From positions 124,001-188,000 of the forward strand of contig JAODTK010005165.1 of the NCBI GenBank assembly GCA_026419785.1: a stretch of DNA of 64,000 nucleotides. The letters run 5' to 3'. Positions within the stretch are counted from its first letter, which is position 1, and each line of letters begins with the position of its first letter. The position numbers were made by a program, and so were the translations under genes. A model generated the notes under the pieces. That model made no database searches. It had not been told where the DNA came from and saw only the letters and a list, made by a program, of their open reading frames with translations. This DNA is from Sclerodactyla briareus (lineage: Eukaryota > Echinodermata > Holothuroidea > Dendrochirotida > Sclerodactylidae). This document shows positions 24,111 through 36,170 of the stretch, in pieces.

Positions 24111-24489
24111 GCGAGTCCACCTGCTGTGATATCAGACGACGGGGCCGTTGCTGCCCTGAACAACAGTTCCCTTCCTTCTCCCATCTTCCCCTTCTGAGCG
24201 CCAATTTACACCACTCGGTTGAGCACGACTCACTTGCTCGCGATAGATAAATACGATGAAAAGGAGATGGCAAGTCGTAGTGTACGTGTGTAGGTTGAAG
24301 ATTACTGATGTATCTGCCGATTGAGATAACTTGTTCGCAAGCTTCCGGCTATTTCCCAGAAATATGTTAATCTCACAAATTATTTTAGTCGTCCGGGCTG
24401 GAACTCGAAGCCGCCATGGACAGGACGGCACTTGGCCATGTACGGTACCTCCTTACAACACACCGAATGCGGGCAGACAGGCCACGAAC

Positions 24490-24530
24490 GACACACAACA
24501 CACGCACACACACACGCACCCACCAACACG
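24490..24530. repeat. CA-rich microsatellite
   Basis: An interrupted CA repeat (ACACACAACACACGCACACA...). Confidence 0.8.
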
Positions 24531-26419
24531 ACAGGAGGCTACTATGTCTCTCCTGAACAAAGTTCAGGCGAGAATGAAACGAGCAAGGAGTAGGGATCTT
24601 GCCTTCTATAGAATAAGGCTAGGAGTTCATCATAGGTAGAAGCGGATTCGTGCGAGTACAAACATGAAATTATCTGATTGGCTAATTGATTTGCAAGGTG
24701 TTCGCAAAAGCAGATACAAGTTCAGTTAGCGGGCCAGCGACCCGAAGTATCATCCAAATTAAAATAAAACGAAAGTGCACTGAACAAACTGAGGTAACAA
24801 AATAACAGGTGTACAAGATGCCGGCAATAAAGACCCGTATCATGGCAAATTGAATTATGGAATTTTCTCCTATTGAAGCAATCAACCGTCTTTCACTAGT
24901 CATGAGTTGCTCGATATTCATGATCCTTTTACATTATAATACAGTGTAATTCCTCCTGGAGTATCATCCACCCTCTCAAGATTTTCACATTCATACTGCC
25001 AAACCAAATCCGACCGAATATATGGAATTTGGCCTTACTTGCTGATGAAGCAATTCAACGTCCTTATAGCCTTCTTGAGCAAGATATTTATAGCCTTCCC
25101 ACGTCATCCTGCATTTTGTTCCATTCTGGAAAAGAAATCCTGTTCTCTGCGAAACCGAGATCTTCACATCAAACCGCATCTCGCGTCCGTATATTTAGCC
25201 TAATACACGCGATACAAGCAATGGCGAAAGTGGCCGATGATAGTTGCTAGTCATATCGAGTGATCTTCAGTCTTGTTCTCGTCGGAGCTTATCGGTGCCG
25301 TCACCGAGGCATCAAGGTAGGGCAAACCGAAATGGACAAATTTTGGGTGAGTTGAAGGTTTTTGTTTTCTTACCAACCCACTTCTCATTATACAAACGGG
25401 TTAACACCGTTAGGACTATCAGGCCAAAGAAGAAGAAAAAAACTGACACATCAACGTGTACAGGCTAGTGAACTTGACTGCGCTATTCACACAATTCCAC
25501 GTGGTTTGTTGCAGTTCGAGAATGTAGCAAACATGTGCATGTTATTTTCTTTTCGGGAAACGTCCCATCACATGGTAAATGTATCCGAATTACCTTCAGT
25601 TATCCACTGTATTGGCCTTATCAATCGTTTTGTTGTAATTCATGGCAGGCTTCGACCAATCGTTCCCCCGATTGCCTCGGAAACAAAAACTTTTGCGCGG
25701 ATGACCACACCAGGATGCCCTTAGATTTAATAATCATTCGGCAGGCATTTGCGATTTCCTGATTGAAATCTGAATTTGTCTCAAACGTTCCGCCACTGAA
25801 TTCAACCATTTTTTATCTTCATCGGAGATGCATATGAACGAAAGAGCATTGTTTGTAGTGACATATAATATCGTACTGAATCAATAAGACTGCATTGATT
25901 CTGGTTGAGAATATCCATGACAGCATGGAACTCGATATCGATCAAATGGGTACTATAGGTTAATCTTTACATTCTCGGGAATTATAAATATTTTCCAACG
26001 ACAACGGCGGGGGAACTAAGGGTAGTAGAGGTGATCAAATTGGAACGCCACTGACACTTGCATGTTTGTCAATGAACGTGAAGGAGGAAAACAGAAGAAA
26101 AACGACGGGAAACGTACCAACATGTTCTGCTAAAAGGCTTTCAAAGATCTCGCAGAGGTCAGCGAATGTAGGTTCTCGGTGGGGTTCTCTCTCCAGCATT
26201 TCACCATGACTTCGTATTCTGCCAAAGACAAGTGAAGTACGAAATGCGATATAGTGTGAAGCATACCCGCATAATTCTGAGTTTTTATTCACACCGGGCA
26301 TGCACCATTACGTGACGGCAGTAAACAGATATTTCGGCAGAGTAGTTGACACCAGGCACGTAGGAAGGCTGCCTTCGGTCGTAAATTGGGTTGTTAAATT
26401 CCGGCGCGCCTATTGGAAT

Positions 26420-26490
26420 AACATACAACATACATACATTACCTACAGACATACATACATACAACCAACATACATACCTACCTAAATACA
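26420..26490. repeat. CATA-type microsatellite
   Basis: A degenerate ACATACATACAT tract of about 70 bp. Confidence 0.8.
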
Positions 26491-27030
26491 CACAATAAGA
26501 ACATAAATCGAGTTAGGTGAACTTGATGAAAGGGTCCAGGCAGCAAGTTACCTCAGTTGTTTCGAGTTATTCAGTGCGTTTGGGTTTACAGTGTTCATAC
26601 ATATTTGAAATCGCCAAGAAAGTTTTTTGAGCATGTGGTGTCTGGGAATTTCAACTATTTAAGATATTCCTATCGTCATCCCCCGGCATTTTGAGGAGGT
26701 GCGGGTGGTGGACACCACACCCTCCTCATCCCCCTGGTCGAGTCGTCTCTGGTGTTATGTGCACCAGAACTCGTATTCTCCAAGTCCGTATCTTGACTGC
26801 GGCAATACCTGGCGGGGCCGGCGGCTAGCCAATACATTGCTATATTCAGGAATATCACCTTACACCTCACATTAGCTTGAACCCAATATGTAATAAATTA
26901 TCCTCAATTGATCTATTGAGTGCTTCAACATGCACTACCCTGAAAGGCTCAACAAAATTAAAAATATAATACCCACTCTTTACAGTTAACCACTTCGGTA
27001 ATCACTACAACTTACATTTCAGCGAGCACA

Positions 27031-27080
27031 CATCGGGCTTGTCCATCCTGTAGCCAGCTTTCAGGATTGGTATAACCTCG
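27031..27080 (+). repeat. Inverted ~50 bp repeat, left arm
   Basis: ATCGGGCTTGTCCATC...CTGTAG.CAGCTTTCAGGAT matches the reverse complement of 31595-31645 with a few indels. The two arms bracket duplication unit 1. Confidence 0.65.
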
Positions 27081-28583
27081 ATTGTTGTAACCAACCCGGG
27101 TAAGGCGTGGCCCCTGATGGAGTACAACATTGTTTTAGTGTGTTGATTGGAACAACATTGCCTTTTTGGGAGGTTCTTTAAATAAAGATGTTGTGCACAC
27201 TGAAAAATCTAGTCAAATTATTGGACTGAATCTGCTCGGGTCTGTTGATCAGTATTCTCACTTAAGTTTTTTTTTTGGGGGGGGGGGGGGGGCGGGGAAA
27301 AGCGCGTGGGGCACCATTTTTCGGAGGCCAATCTTGCCTTCCATTATCACTATACTGTTATTCCAAAAAAGGTGAATGAAAACCCATGAGCATGTGCGTT
27401 TCATTGAATGGGCAGTTCGCGGTCAGAAGTAAATTGGAAAGAAACGCACCTTCAAAGAACAAGGTTAACATCATGAAAAGGTTTTTTTTTTTTAGATCAG
27501 GAAGATACAAAGTCACACGAAGGAAGAAAAAGAAAAATAATGGCATGTGTCTTCTATTGCGCATGGGGTTTTCTTTCTTTTTTCTTTTGAAAACGACCGT
27601 TATTAGTAGATAGTTTTACACACAGTGCTTAGTGCAGGCTGCGCGGGAGTAGCTAAACGGCGCAGGCATTGAGACAGAGAGACCAGGACAGCCATAATAT
27701 ATGTCTGACAGTCTCAGCTCAACGGAGGGGAAAAACTGAGTTTCGTCAGAGCAGAAAAGTAAGGGGCCTACAATCAACTGTACCGAATTTCACCAAGTGA
27801 TCAGGGCATGGTGAAGTCAGCATCATCAAGTTGAGGAAAAAGGGTTCAAAGGTCATCTGGAAAACAGTTGGGAAGAGCAATGAATTATAATAGAATATCT
27901 TGTATGGGCTACTGTATCAGACCCCGATGTGGAACCAAAATAATGGGCGCATGTGCACACGAAGGTAAAAATCGACGGAAACCCGACGTGTGCGAATACA
28001 ATTGTGTCGATTTCTAGTCTTAGGAGGCGTACTGTGGCAAATAAATAAAACCGTAGAAAATTTACTAACCATATTTGCAGTCTGAGTACATTTAATTTTA
28101 TTATTTCAAAATTTCTCTATTGCCTTCTACTTACTTACCTGTATTAGTTCAATTTCTGTACTCTGTTGTGCATTGTTAATTGGATGGAATAGATTGACAG
28201 TTTCCCAGCAAACACAGAAACCCTTGTGTTGAAACGGTTATGAAAATGTTCCGTCTAATGTTCGGTCCAAAATTCGCCAACATTTCCTTAGTTATGACCC
28301 CCCCCAATAATATCATTAATTAAAGCGTTGAAAACATGTTGTTTTTTACGGGGGGGGTCCATGTCATAACGTCATAAAACTGTTTATTAACACCAAATTA
28401 AAGTTATGAAAATATATTTGCAAGCTCTCTTGTGTTTCACTGGGTTACAATATGTTATTATTTATCTTCCCCATATATAATCTTCTCCCAGTACGCGAAC
28501 AATTGTTTAAGCGCCATGTATACATCGACAACATAGTTGTTGCGCTCTAATAAACTGAATGATAACTTCAAGTATACACTTAC

Positions 28584-28623
28584 CCATTGTACCATTTCCC
28601 AGAGTAGTACGCCGAACGACCAA
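28584..28623 (-). CDS. Protein kinase (tyrosine-kinase type) microexon, copy 1
   Basis: The minus strand reads acceptor ...TTACTTCTACAG, then 40 nt encoding WSFGVLLWEMVQW, then donor GTAAGTG. WSFGVLLWE is the hallmark of kinase subdomain IX (usually preceded by SDV), and the EMVTxG continuation is typical of receptor and cytoplasmic tyrosine kinases. The exon starts in phase 2 (T+TGG). The last residues are shifted relative to copy 2, which reads LVTMG; a missing T near the 3' end would restore EMVTMG. It may belong to a real host gene running on the minus strand with large introns, or to a duplicated fragment. I found no neighbouring exons (APE upstream or PYPG-type downstream) in the window. 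Confidence 0.6.
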
Positions 28624-28807
28624 CTGTAGAAGTAAATACCAATAATAGGCTCACACTGGGAAAAATACATGAATTCAATTCTGAAACAGGAATGAAGAAC
28701 GGGGGCCCGGACAATTTCGATGGTTATTACTTGAGTAAATGAAATATCTCAGTAAAAGTCCAATATTCCAATATTCCAATATTCCTTATAGATACGCCGA
28801 GCAATGT

Positions 28808-28843
28808 TATAATAATATAATATATAATTAATAATAATAATAA

Positions 28844-28889
<46 letters not shown>

Positions 28890-28920
28890 TAATAATAAGT
28901 AAAATATAATAATATAATAA
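28808..28920. repeat. TAA microsatellite, unit 1
   Basis: A (TAA)n tract with interruptions. It lies at the corresponding place in unit 2 (33400-33522) with a different length and different interruptions. Confidence 0.85.
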
Positions 28921-28982
28921 GCACTGAGCCGCACACAGCGGCAAGCTCAACAGGATTACACCCTCAAAACGGGGCACAAAGT

Positions 28983-29165
28983 TAGTTAACCATCTCCTGT
29001 ATATGGATGATCTTAAGCTCTACGCTAAGAACGAGGAAGAGAAGAACTGATCGAGACCGGTCGATATTCAGGCAAGGACATCTGCATGGAGTTCGGACCG
29101 ACACAAATGTGTGAGACAAATCATCCAGAGGTGTAAACTCCAACTCATCGATGGCCTCGATCTAG
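28983..29165 (+). mobile_element. Non-LTR retrotransposon RT fragment, copy in unit 1
   Basis: The plus strand encodes VNHLLYMDDLKLYAKNE, containing the YMDD catalytic motif, then a segment resembling DIF..KDICMEFG...KC in shifted frames, then QRCKLQLIDGLDL. The block MDDLKLYAK followed by DIxMEFGxxKC is known from several LINE clades; I do not assign one. It is truncated on both sides. Confidence 0.7.
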
Positions 29166-29289
29166 AGAGCTGTTTATTAATGAACCCTGCGACCATCGTA
29201 CGAGTTGTACGACCTGTAACAATGTCAACTACACTAACACAACCACTGTCGTCACCGTCGGCGTATCGTATACCGCAGACAAGCCGATC

Positions 29290-30175
29290 GAAAAGCTAGA
29301 GGGAAACAAGTGCAAGTCGGAAAACGGTTGTTGTCTTGGTAAGCTGCGGACAGCAAAATTTCCGTGGCGAATACAATGCATGTTTTTCGCCATTTCACAT
29401 TTATCGTTTGTTTCCACATCTAAATGGACCTTCTACTGGACATTATGTAATAACACATGGAATGACTTGGAACATGTCTACCACATGGCCTAATATTTGC
29501 TTATCAGTGCCCTTCCTAAGCCTGTGGCAGTGAACAGGGAAAACACACTTCCCAAAGAAATTAATATCTGACATTGTTGGACACTTCACAGTTATAGTTG
29601 AACCACTCCAACAAGTACATTAAACAGCATTTTAGGTGGGGGGGTTAGGGGGGGGGGGGGGAGGGCGCAAGCCCCCATTCTAGCACTGAGAAGAAATTGG
29701 ACAAGAGGTATGTAAACAAATCTGTGGAGGCAGGATAATGTAAACTCGAGCGAGATGGATGAAAGGACAAATAGTCCTCCCTGGGACAATAGGGTTTTAG
29801 GTCAACTATTCTTGCAGAACTGGAACTTATGACAGATTAAGGTAAAACAGAAGGATGGGAGTAATGTAAACAAACTTGGCGGGCAGGTAGAGAGCTCAGA
29901 ATAAAGTTGGAAATTGGGGTAATTAGGTAATTAATGGATTTAACCAAAATCTAATAACAACCTGCGAACATAAAATGTAGATAGGTAGCCAGTAGCAAGC
30001 TTCATCCACCCACCCAAGTTTCAAAATGATCGCATGTATGGTTTAGAAGTTAAGTTATGAATGAACGCCCCCCCCCCCCCTGACGAACAGAAGGGACGAA
30101 CTAACGGACGAACGAACGAACGAACGAAAACGGACAGAAGAGAATGATGATTGTAGAGCTGCTCTCCGCAGATAA
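29290..30175 (-). repeat. CGTT-microsatellite repeat, copy C (minus)
   Basis: The reverse complement carries the family landmarks: CAATCATCATTCTC and CGTTCGTTCGTTCG near 30100-30150, CATACATGCGATCA, TTGAAACTTGGGTGGGTGGA, and at the far end TTTTGCTGTCCGCAGCT near 29340-29357. The homopolymer C run at 30068-30080 interrupts the tract. Confidence 0.65.
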
Positions 30176-31594
30176 AAATCACTGCGGTTCTCATGGACAT
30201 AAAAGCTTCCACTCGAGCAAAATGGGACATGCCAAATATCAGTACGCCTAGGGGAACGCCCGGACATGTATACCCACCTCATATTATCCCAAGGTATGAA
30301 CAACGGAAACGAAATAGTGGGAAAATGAACAGGAAAATGTTATTGTTATTGAGGCTCAGATATACATCAAGAATCCTCTAAAGTGTAATTTTTGGCACAA
30401 CGGTTAACGTGCATGACAAGTCTCTGGCTACGCGCCCGATGTGTAACCGTGAAGGTCCTTCGCATCTCCGAAAAGTATGTCTATGAGGAACACTATTCCA
30501 ACACGAAAACGGTTCTCGATGTCACTTAGCTGTTCCAGGGCCGAGCTTATGCCATGTTTTCATTCTAACCGGTGTCTTCCACGGGGGGCCGGTTTTTTAA
30601 AATAACATGTTTACCTCATAGGGGACTTACTTGACCACCTGAAACGGTCAATTCGTTAATCATAATGAATGTGTTGTTTTATCCGAATAGTCCCGGTTTG
30701 GCTGGATACTATATCATTTTTAACTCAATCCATCTCTCTTAGATCTGGCGCAGGCGCTTTATCTAAGGCGGGGGGGGGGGGGGAGGGCAGGGGAGAAGGG
30801 GAGGGTGGTTAGGGGGATCCCCCATTTTCATAAGCCCCCCCCCCCTCAAAATAAGGATATAAATGATTGAAATAATAGTATTGTGTATAATAAATGAGAC
30901 GATTATCAAATGCCCTTTTGCAGTGGAGGAAAGGCCTTTTCTGGTGATCTGAGAGCCCAGTTTTTCGATTTTTTTTTTGTACGATACGCAAAATGATTCA
31001 AAAATACGCGCCTGATCTGGCGCCCACCTGATCGACACCCCCCCCCCCAGCGGTGTTCGGCTAGACCGGCCTTGGTACAAGTCAGTGCGGATGTTCAGTC
31101 TTAATGACGGTCTAACAGCCGTACCTTCAGGAATTTTGGACTTGAGACGCAGTCTGGGCCGAAGGCTCATCATCGGCTAGCATGCAAATGCTCACGCCTA
31201 CATATTTGGTGCACAGTGCGAGGTTCGACATGATGATGGAATAGCCATACCTACCAGCTTCTATGACTTTGTGGTCCGAGACCCACTTGGGCCCTAAAGC
31301 CGGTCTACTCTATCAGCGTGTCTGCAATTGCCTTTTTTTGGCCCCAACAGTCATTCTGTGACGGGTGTCGACCAAATTGGACACATTTAGTGTTAATTGA
31401 CCCAGGGACATGTTTGACTTGTGAATAGTCCTTTTCAAAAGGTCATTAAAGGAGGAAAGATAGCGTCAATATGGTTCATTTCCAAAGTATCTCCTCCTAC
31501 AAGGTACATTAAAATTTTCGGAAAATGTGTCACAATGTTCTCTTTTCAGCTGGTTGCAGATTGTGGATGGGCAACATCATATAGTGTCATTGGA
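30027..31594. repeat. 1,568 bp block identical to 34603-36170
   Basis: The offset is a constant 4,576 bp. All positions compared by eye agree, including the 13-C, 14-G and two 11-C homopolymer runs. Sequence immediately upstream of 30027 diverges from its counterpart, and sequence downstream of 31594 is unrelated to that after 36170. Confidence 0.9.
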
Positions 31595-31645
31595 GCGATT
31601 ATGTGGTACCAGATCCTGAAAGCTTGCTACAGATGGCCAAGCCGA
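31595..31645 (-). repeat. Inverted ~50 bp repeat, right arm
   Basis: The reverse complement (ATCGGCTTGGCCATC, TGTAGCAAGCTTTCAGGAT) matches 27031-27080. It occupies exactly the junction between unit 1 and unit 2. Confidence 0.65.
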
Positions 31646-33170
31646 TAACCACCCGGGTAAGGCGTGGCCCCTGATGGAGTACAACATTGTTTTAGTGTGT
31701 TGATTGGAACCAACATTGCAGGGATGTTTTATAATAAAGTATGTTGTGCCACACTACGAAAAAATCTAGTCAAATATTGGACTGAAATCTGCTCGGGTCT
31801 GCTCTGATCAGTATGCCTCACTTAATTTTTTTTTATTGCGGGGGGGGGGGGTGTGGCGGGGCCGACGAAGGGGACTGTGACCAAGTTGTCGGCGAGGCCA
31901 ATTTTGACCCGGAGCCATCCAGTGTATCACTATTACTGTTTTCCAATAAAGGTGAAATGAAACCCTCATGAGTGAATGAGTGTGAGGAATCGTTGCGTTG
32001 TCATTGAATTTGTGGCAGTTCGCGGTCAGAAGTAAATTGGAAAGAACTGCACCTTAAAAGAAACAAGGTTTTAACATCATGAAAAGGGTTGTTTGTATTT
32101 ATATTGAGGAAGATTAAAATACCACCACGAAAGGAAGGAAGCCAAAAGAAAAATAATGCATGTGTACTTCTATTGCGGCATGGGGTTTTTTTTCTTTTGC
32201 TTTGAAACGACGTTAGTAGAGATGTATTTACACACAGTGATAAGTGCAGGCGGCGCGGGAGTAGATAAACGGCGCAGGCATGAGACAGAGAGACCAGGAC
32301 AGCCATAATATATGTCTGACAGTTCTCAGCTCAACGGAGGAAAACTGAGTTTCGTCAGAGATAAGAAAGTAAGGGGCATTACAATCAACTTTACAGAATT
32401 CATCCAATGATCAGGGCATGGTGAAGTCCGCATCATAAGTGAGGGGAAAATGTGTTCAAAGGTCATCTGGAAAAATGTTGGGAAGAGCAAAATTATAATA
32501 GAATCTCTTTGTATGGGCTACTGTATCAGACCCCGATGTGGAACTGGAACCAAATAATGGGCGCATGTTTCACACGAAAGTAAAAAATCGACGGAACCCG
32601 ACCGCTGTGAGTTAGATACAATATTGTGCTCGATTTTATAGTCTTTAGGAGGCGTAATGTGGAAAATAAATAAAACGTAAATACTACAATATGCCAGTCG
32701 GTACATTATATTTTTTATTTCAAACTTTCTCTACTGCCTCTCCTTACTAATTATTAGTTCAATTTCTGTTACCTCGTTGTGCATTGTGAATTGGATGAGG
32801 AATAGATGACACAGTTCCCAGCAAACACGAAAAACGCTTGTTCAAACGTATGAAAAGTTCCGTCTAATGTTACGGTCCAAAAGTCGCAAATTTCATTAGT
32901 TATTGACCAAATAATATAGCATTTAATAAAGCTTGAAAACATTGTTACGTCCATTCCTAACGTCATAAAACTGTTTTATTAAACCACCAATTTAAGTATG
33001 AAAATATATTTGCAAGCTATCTTGTGTTTCAATGGGTTACAAATCATTTAATTTCTCTTCCCACATACTTCTCTCCATTACGCGAACAAGTTTGTTAAGC
33101 GCCAGGTATACTCTCGACAATAGTGGTTGCGCTTCATAAACTGAATGGCTAACCTCAAAGATACACTTAC

Positions 33171-33215
33171 CCATTGTAACCAGTTTCCAGAGTAGTACCG
33201 CCGGAACGGACCAAT
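33171..33215 (-). CDS. Protein kinase microexon, copy 2
   Basis: This is the counterpart of 28584-28623. It is flanked by acceptor ...GTCTACAG and donor GTAAGTG. It reads LLWKLVTMG at its 3' end, but the WSFG part is disrupted by small indels relative to copy 1. Taken with copy 1, the ancestral reading is close to WSFGVLLWEMVTMG. Both splice sites are conserved in both copies, while the coding frame is not. That fits sequencing noise better than neutral decay, but a pseudo-exon remains possible. Confidence 0.5.
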
Positions 33216-33399
33216 CTGTAGACAATGAATTACCAAGAATTAGGCTCAATGGGAAAAATTACATGAATCAATTCTGAAACAGGAATTGAAGAACTGGGGC
33301 CAGGAAATTTCGAGTTTTTACTTGAGTAAATGAAAATATCTCAGTAAAACGTCCAATATTACCATATTCCAATATTCCTATAGCCTACGCGGAGCCAAT

Positions 33400-33467
33400 G
33401 ATAATAATAATAATAATAAAATAATAATAATAATAATAATAATAATTAATAATAAGTAATTAATATA

Positions 33468-33516
<49 letters not shown>

Positions 33517-33522
33517 CATAAT
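33400..33522. repeat. TAA microsatellite, unit 2
   Basis: An interrupted (TAA)n tract, homologous in position to 28808-28920. Confidence 0.85.
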
Positions 33523-33579
33523 CACTGAGCCGCACACAGCGGCAAGCTCAAAACAGGATTACACCCTCAAAACTGGCAC

Positions 33580-33770
33580 AAAGTTAACCATTCCTGGATA
33601 TGGATGATTTAAGCTCTACGCTAAGAACGATGGAGAGAAGAACTGATCGAGACCGTTCGCATATCAGCAAGGACATCTGCAATGGAGTTCGGACTCGACC
33701 ACAAATGTGCGAGCAAATTCATCCAGAGGTGTAAATCAAACTCATCGATGGCCCCTCGATCTAGATAAGC
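33580..33770 (+). mobile_element. Non-LTR retrotransposon RT fragment, copy in unit 2
   Basis: Homologous to 28983-29165. TATGGATGATTTAAGCTCTA keeps the MDD-type region in a shifted frame, and ATGGAGTTCGGACTCGACC corresponds to MEFGLD. It is truncated and frame-disrupted. Confidence 0.65.
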
Positions 33771-33929
33771 TGTTCTAATGAACCCGCGCCCATCGACCGT
33801 TTGTACGACCTGTAAACAAATGTCACTACACTAACACAACACTGTCTGTCACCGTATCGTATACCGCAGACAAGCCGATCGAGATAGAAAAGCAGCAGCT
33901 AGACTAGAAAGCTAGAAGAACAAGTGGCA

Positions 33930-34751
33930 AGTCGGAACGTTTGGTAGCGGCGGACACAGCAAAATTCCTGGCGGAATACACTGCAGTTTTTCGCCATTTC
34001 ACATTGTATTGTTGTTCACATCTAACTGGACCTCTACTGACGTCTGTCATAACCTTGGAATTCTTGGAACATGTCTACCCACATTGGCCTAAGATTTGCG
34101 ATCAGTGCCCATTCCTAAGCTGTGGCGTGAACAGTGGAAACACATTTCCAACAGAAATTAATATCTGGAATTGTTGACACTCATAGTTATAGTTGGAACA
34201 CTCACAAGTACCATAAAACAGCATTTAGGTGGGGGGGGGGGGGCAAGACCCCATTTCTAGTTCACTGAGAAGTGGACAAGATGTAATGGAAACAAATTCA
34301 TGTGGAGGCAGGACTAAGTAAACTAGAGCGAGGTGATGTGATGAAGACAAATAGTCCTCCCCTGGACAATAGGTTTTATTGTCAACTATTCTGCACAGAA
34401 CTGGACCTTCTGACAGCATTAGGTAAACAGTGCTCAGCAGAGGATGGAGTAATGAAAAAAAACTTGGCTGGCAGTCAGAAGTCAGAATAAAGTTGGAAAG
34501 GGTAATTAATTGGATTTAATCAAAATCTAATAACACCATGCGAACATAATGTAGCTAAGGCTAACTAGTAGCAAGCTTCATTCCACCCACCAAGTTTCAA
34601 CCTGATCGCATGTATGGTTTAGAAGTTAAGTTATGAATGAACGCCCCCCCCCCCCCTGACGAACAGAAGGGACGAACTAACGGACGAACGAACGAACGAA
34701 CGAAAACGGACAGAAGAGAATGATGATTGTAGAGCTGCTCTCCGCAGATAA
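33930..34751 (-). repeat. CGTT-microsatellite repeat, copy D (minus)
   Basis: The counterpart of copy C in unit 2. The CGAA/CGTT tract and flank (34603 onward) are identical to copy C; the remainder (33930-34602) differs by many indels. Confidence 0.65.
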
Positions 34752-36170
34752 AAATCACTGCGGTTCTCATGGACATAAAAGCTTCCACTCGAGCAAAATG
34801 GGACATGCCAAATATCAGTACGCCTAGGGGAACGCCCGGACATGTATACCCACCTCATATTATCCCAAGGTATGAACAACGGAAACGAAATAGTGGGAAA
34901 ATGAACAGGAAAATGTTATTGTTATTGAGGCTCAGATATACATCAAGAATCCTCTAAAGTGTAATTTTTGGCACAACGGTTAACGTGCATGACAAGTCTC
35001 TGGCTACGCGCCCGATGTGTAACCGTGAAGGTCCTTCGCATCTCCGAAAAGTATGTCTATGAGGAACACTATTCCAACACGAAAACGGTTCTCGATGTCA
35101 CTTAGCTGTTCCAGGGCCGAGCTTATGCCATGTTTTCATTCTAACCGGTGTCTTCCACGGGGGGCCGGTTTTTTAAAATAACATGTTTACCTCATAGGGG
35201 ACTTACTTGACCACCTGAAACGGTCAATTCGTTAATCATAATGAATGTGTTGTTTTATCCGAATAGTCCCGGTTTGGCTGGATACTATATCATTTTTAAC
35301 TCAATCCATCTCTCTTAGATCTGGCGCAGGCGCTTTATCTAAGGCGGGGGGGGGGGGGGAGGGCAGGGGAGAAGGGGAGGGTGGTTAGGGGGATCCCCCA
35401 TTTTCATAAGCCCCCCCCCCCTCAAAATAAGGATATAAATGATTGAAATAATAGTATTGTGTATAATAAATGAGACGATTATCAAATGCCCTTTTGCAGT
35501 GGAGGAAAGGCCTTTTCTGGTGATCTGAGAGCCCAGTTTTTCGATTTTTTTTTTGTACGATACGCAAAATGATTCAAAAATACGCGCCTGATCTGGCGCC
35601 CACCTGATCGACACCCCCCCCCCCAGCGGTGTTCGGCTAGACCGGCCTTGGTACAAGTCAGTGCGGATGTTCAGTCTTAATGACGGTCTAACAGCCGTAC
35701 CTTCAGGAATTTTGGACTTGAGACGCAGTCTGGGCCGAAGGCTCATCATCGGCTAGCATGCAAATGCTCACGCCTACATATTTGGTGCACAGTGCGAGGT
35801 TCGACATGATGATGGAATAGCCATACCTACCAGCTTCTATGACTTTGTGGTCCGAGACCCACTTGGGCCCTAAAGCCGGTCTACTCTATCAGCGTGTCTG
35901 CAATTGCCTTTTTTTGGCCCCAACAGTCATTCTGTGACGGGTGTCGACCAAATTGGACACATTTAGTGTTAATTGACCCAGGGACATGTTTGACTTGTGA
36001 ATAGTCCTTTTCAAAAGGTCATTAAAGGAGGAAAGATAGCGTCAATATGGTTCATTTCCAAAGTATCTCCTCCTACAAGGTACATTAAAATTTTCGGAAA
36101 ATGTGTCACAATGTTCTCTTTTCAGCTGGTTGCAGATTGTGGATGGGCAACATCATATAGTGTCATTGGA
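34603..36170. repeat. 1,568 bp block identical to 30027-31594
   Basis: The second copy of the identical block. It ends at ...GTGTCATTGGA, after which unrelated sequence (ATATTAAACAG) begins. Confidence 0.9.

Larger units (their letters stand above)
24111..27030. other. Unassigned region with two microsatellites
   Basis: No gene is recognised. A (CA)n-type tract lies at 24490-24530 and a degenerate (CATA)n tract at 26420-26490. ORFs up to 132 codons (23852-24250) overlap the LTR and SINE and are not coding candidates. Confidence 0.5.
27089..31594. repeat. Direct duplication, unit 1
   Basis: This unit is colinear with 31646-36170. It contains, in order: a T/G-run region, a kinase exon (28584-28623, minus), a TAA microsatellite, a LINE RT fragment (28983-29165), a minus-strand CGTT repeat (29290-30175) and an otherwise unassigned stretch with G and C runs (30175-31594). 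From 27089 to about 30026 it differs from unit 2 by very frequent small indels; from 30027 to 31594 it is identical to 34603-36170. Confidence 0.9.
31646..36170. repeat. Direct duplication, unit 2
   Basis: It begins AACCACCCGGGTAAGGCGTGG, matching unit 1 at about 27089. It is colinear with unit 1 throughout. The first ~2.95 kb differ from unit 1 by many one- or two-base indels; the last 1,568 bp are identical. Confidence 0.9.

Noticed and set aside
23852-24250. A 132-codon plus-strand ORF
   Set aside because: It runs across the Gypsy LTR end and the tRNA-like SINE, so it is not a gene.
28727-28936. Isoleucine/tyrosine-rich ORFs on the minus strand
   Set aside because: Translation of the TAA microsatellite.
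30739-31075. Possible hAT-like MITE with CAGGCGC and CCTTG ends inside the identical block
   Set aside because: The termini match poorly and the flanks ATCTGGCG and GTACAAGT show no target duplication.
33585-33605. Reverse complement CATCCATATCCAGG, which could encode HPYPG like the exon after the kinase motif
   Set aside because: It lies upstream, not downstream, of the kinase exon for a minus-strand gene. The unit 1 counterpart belongs to the LINE YMDD region.
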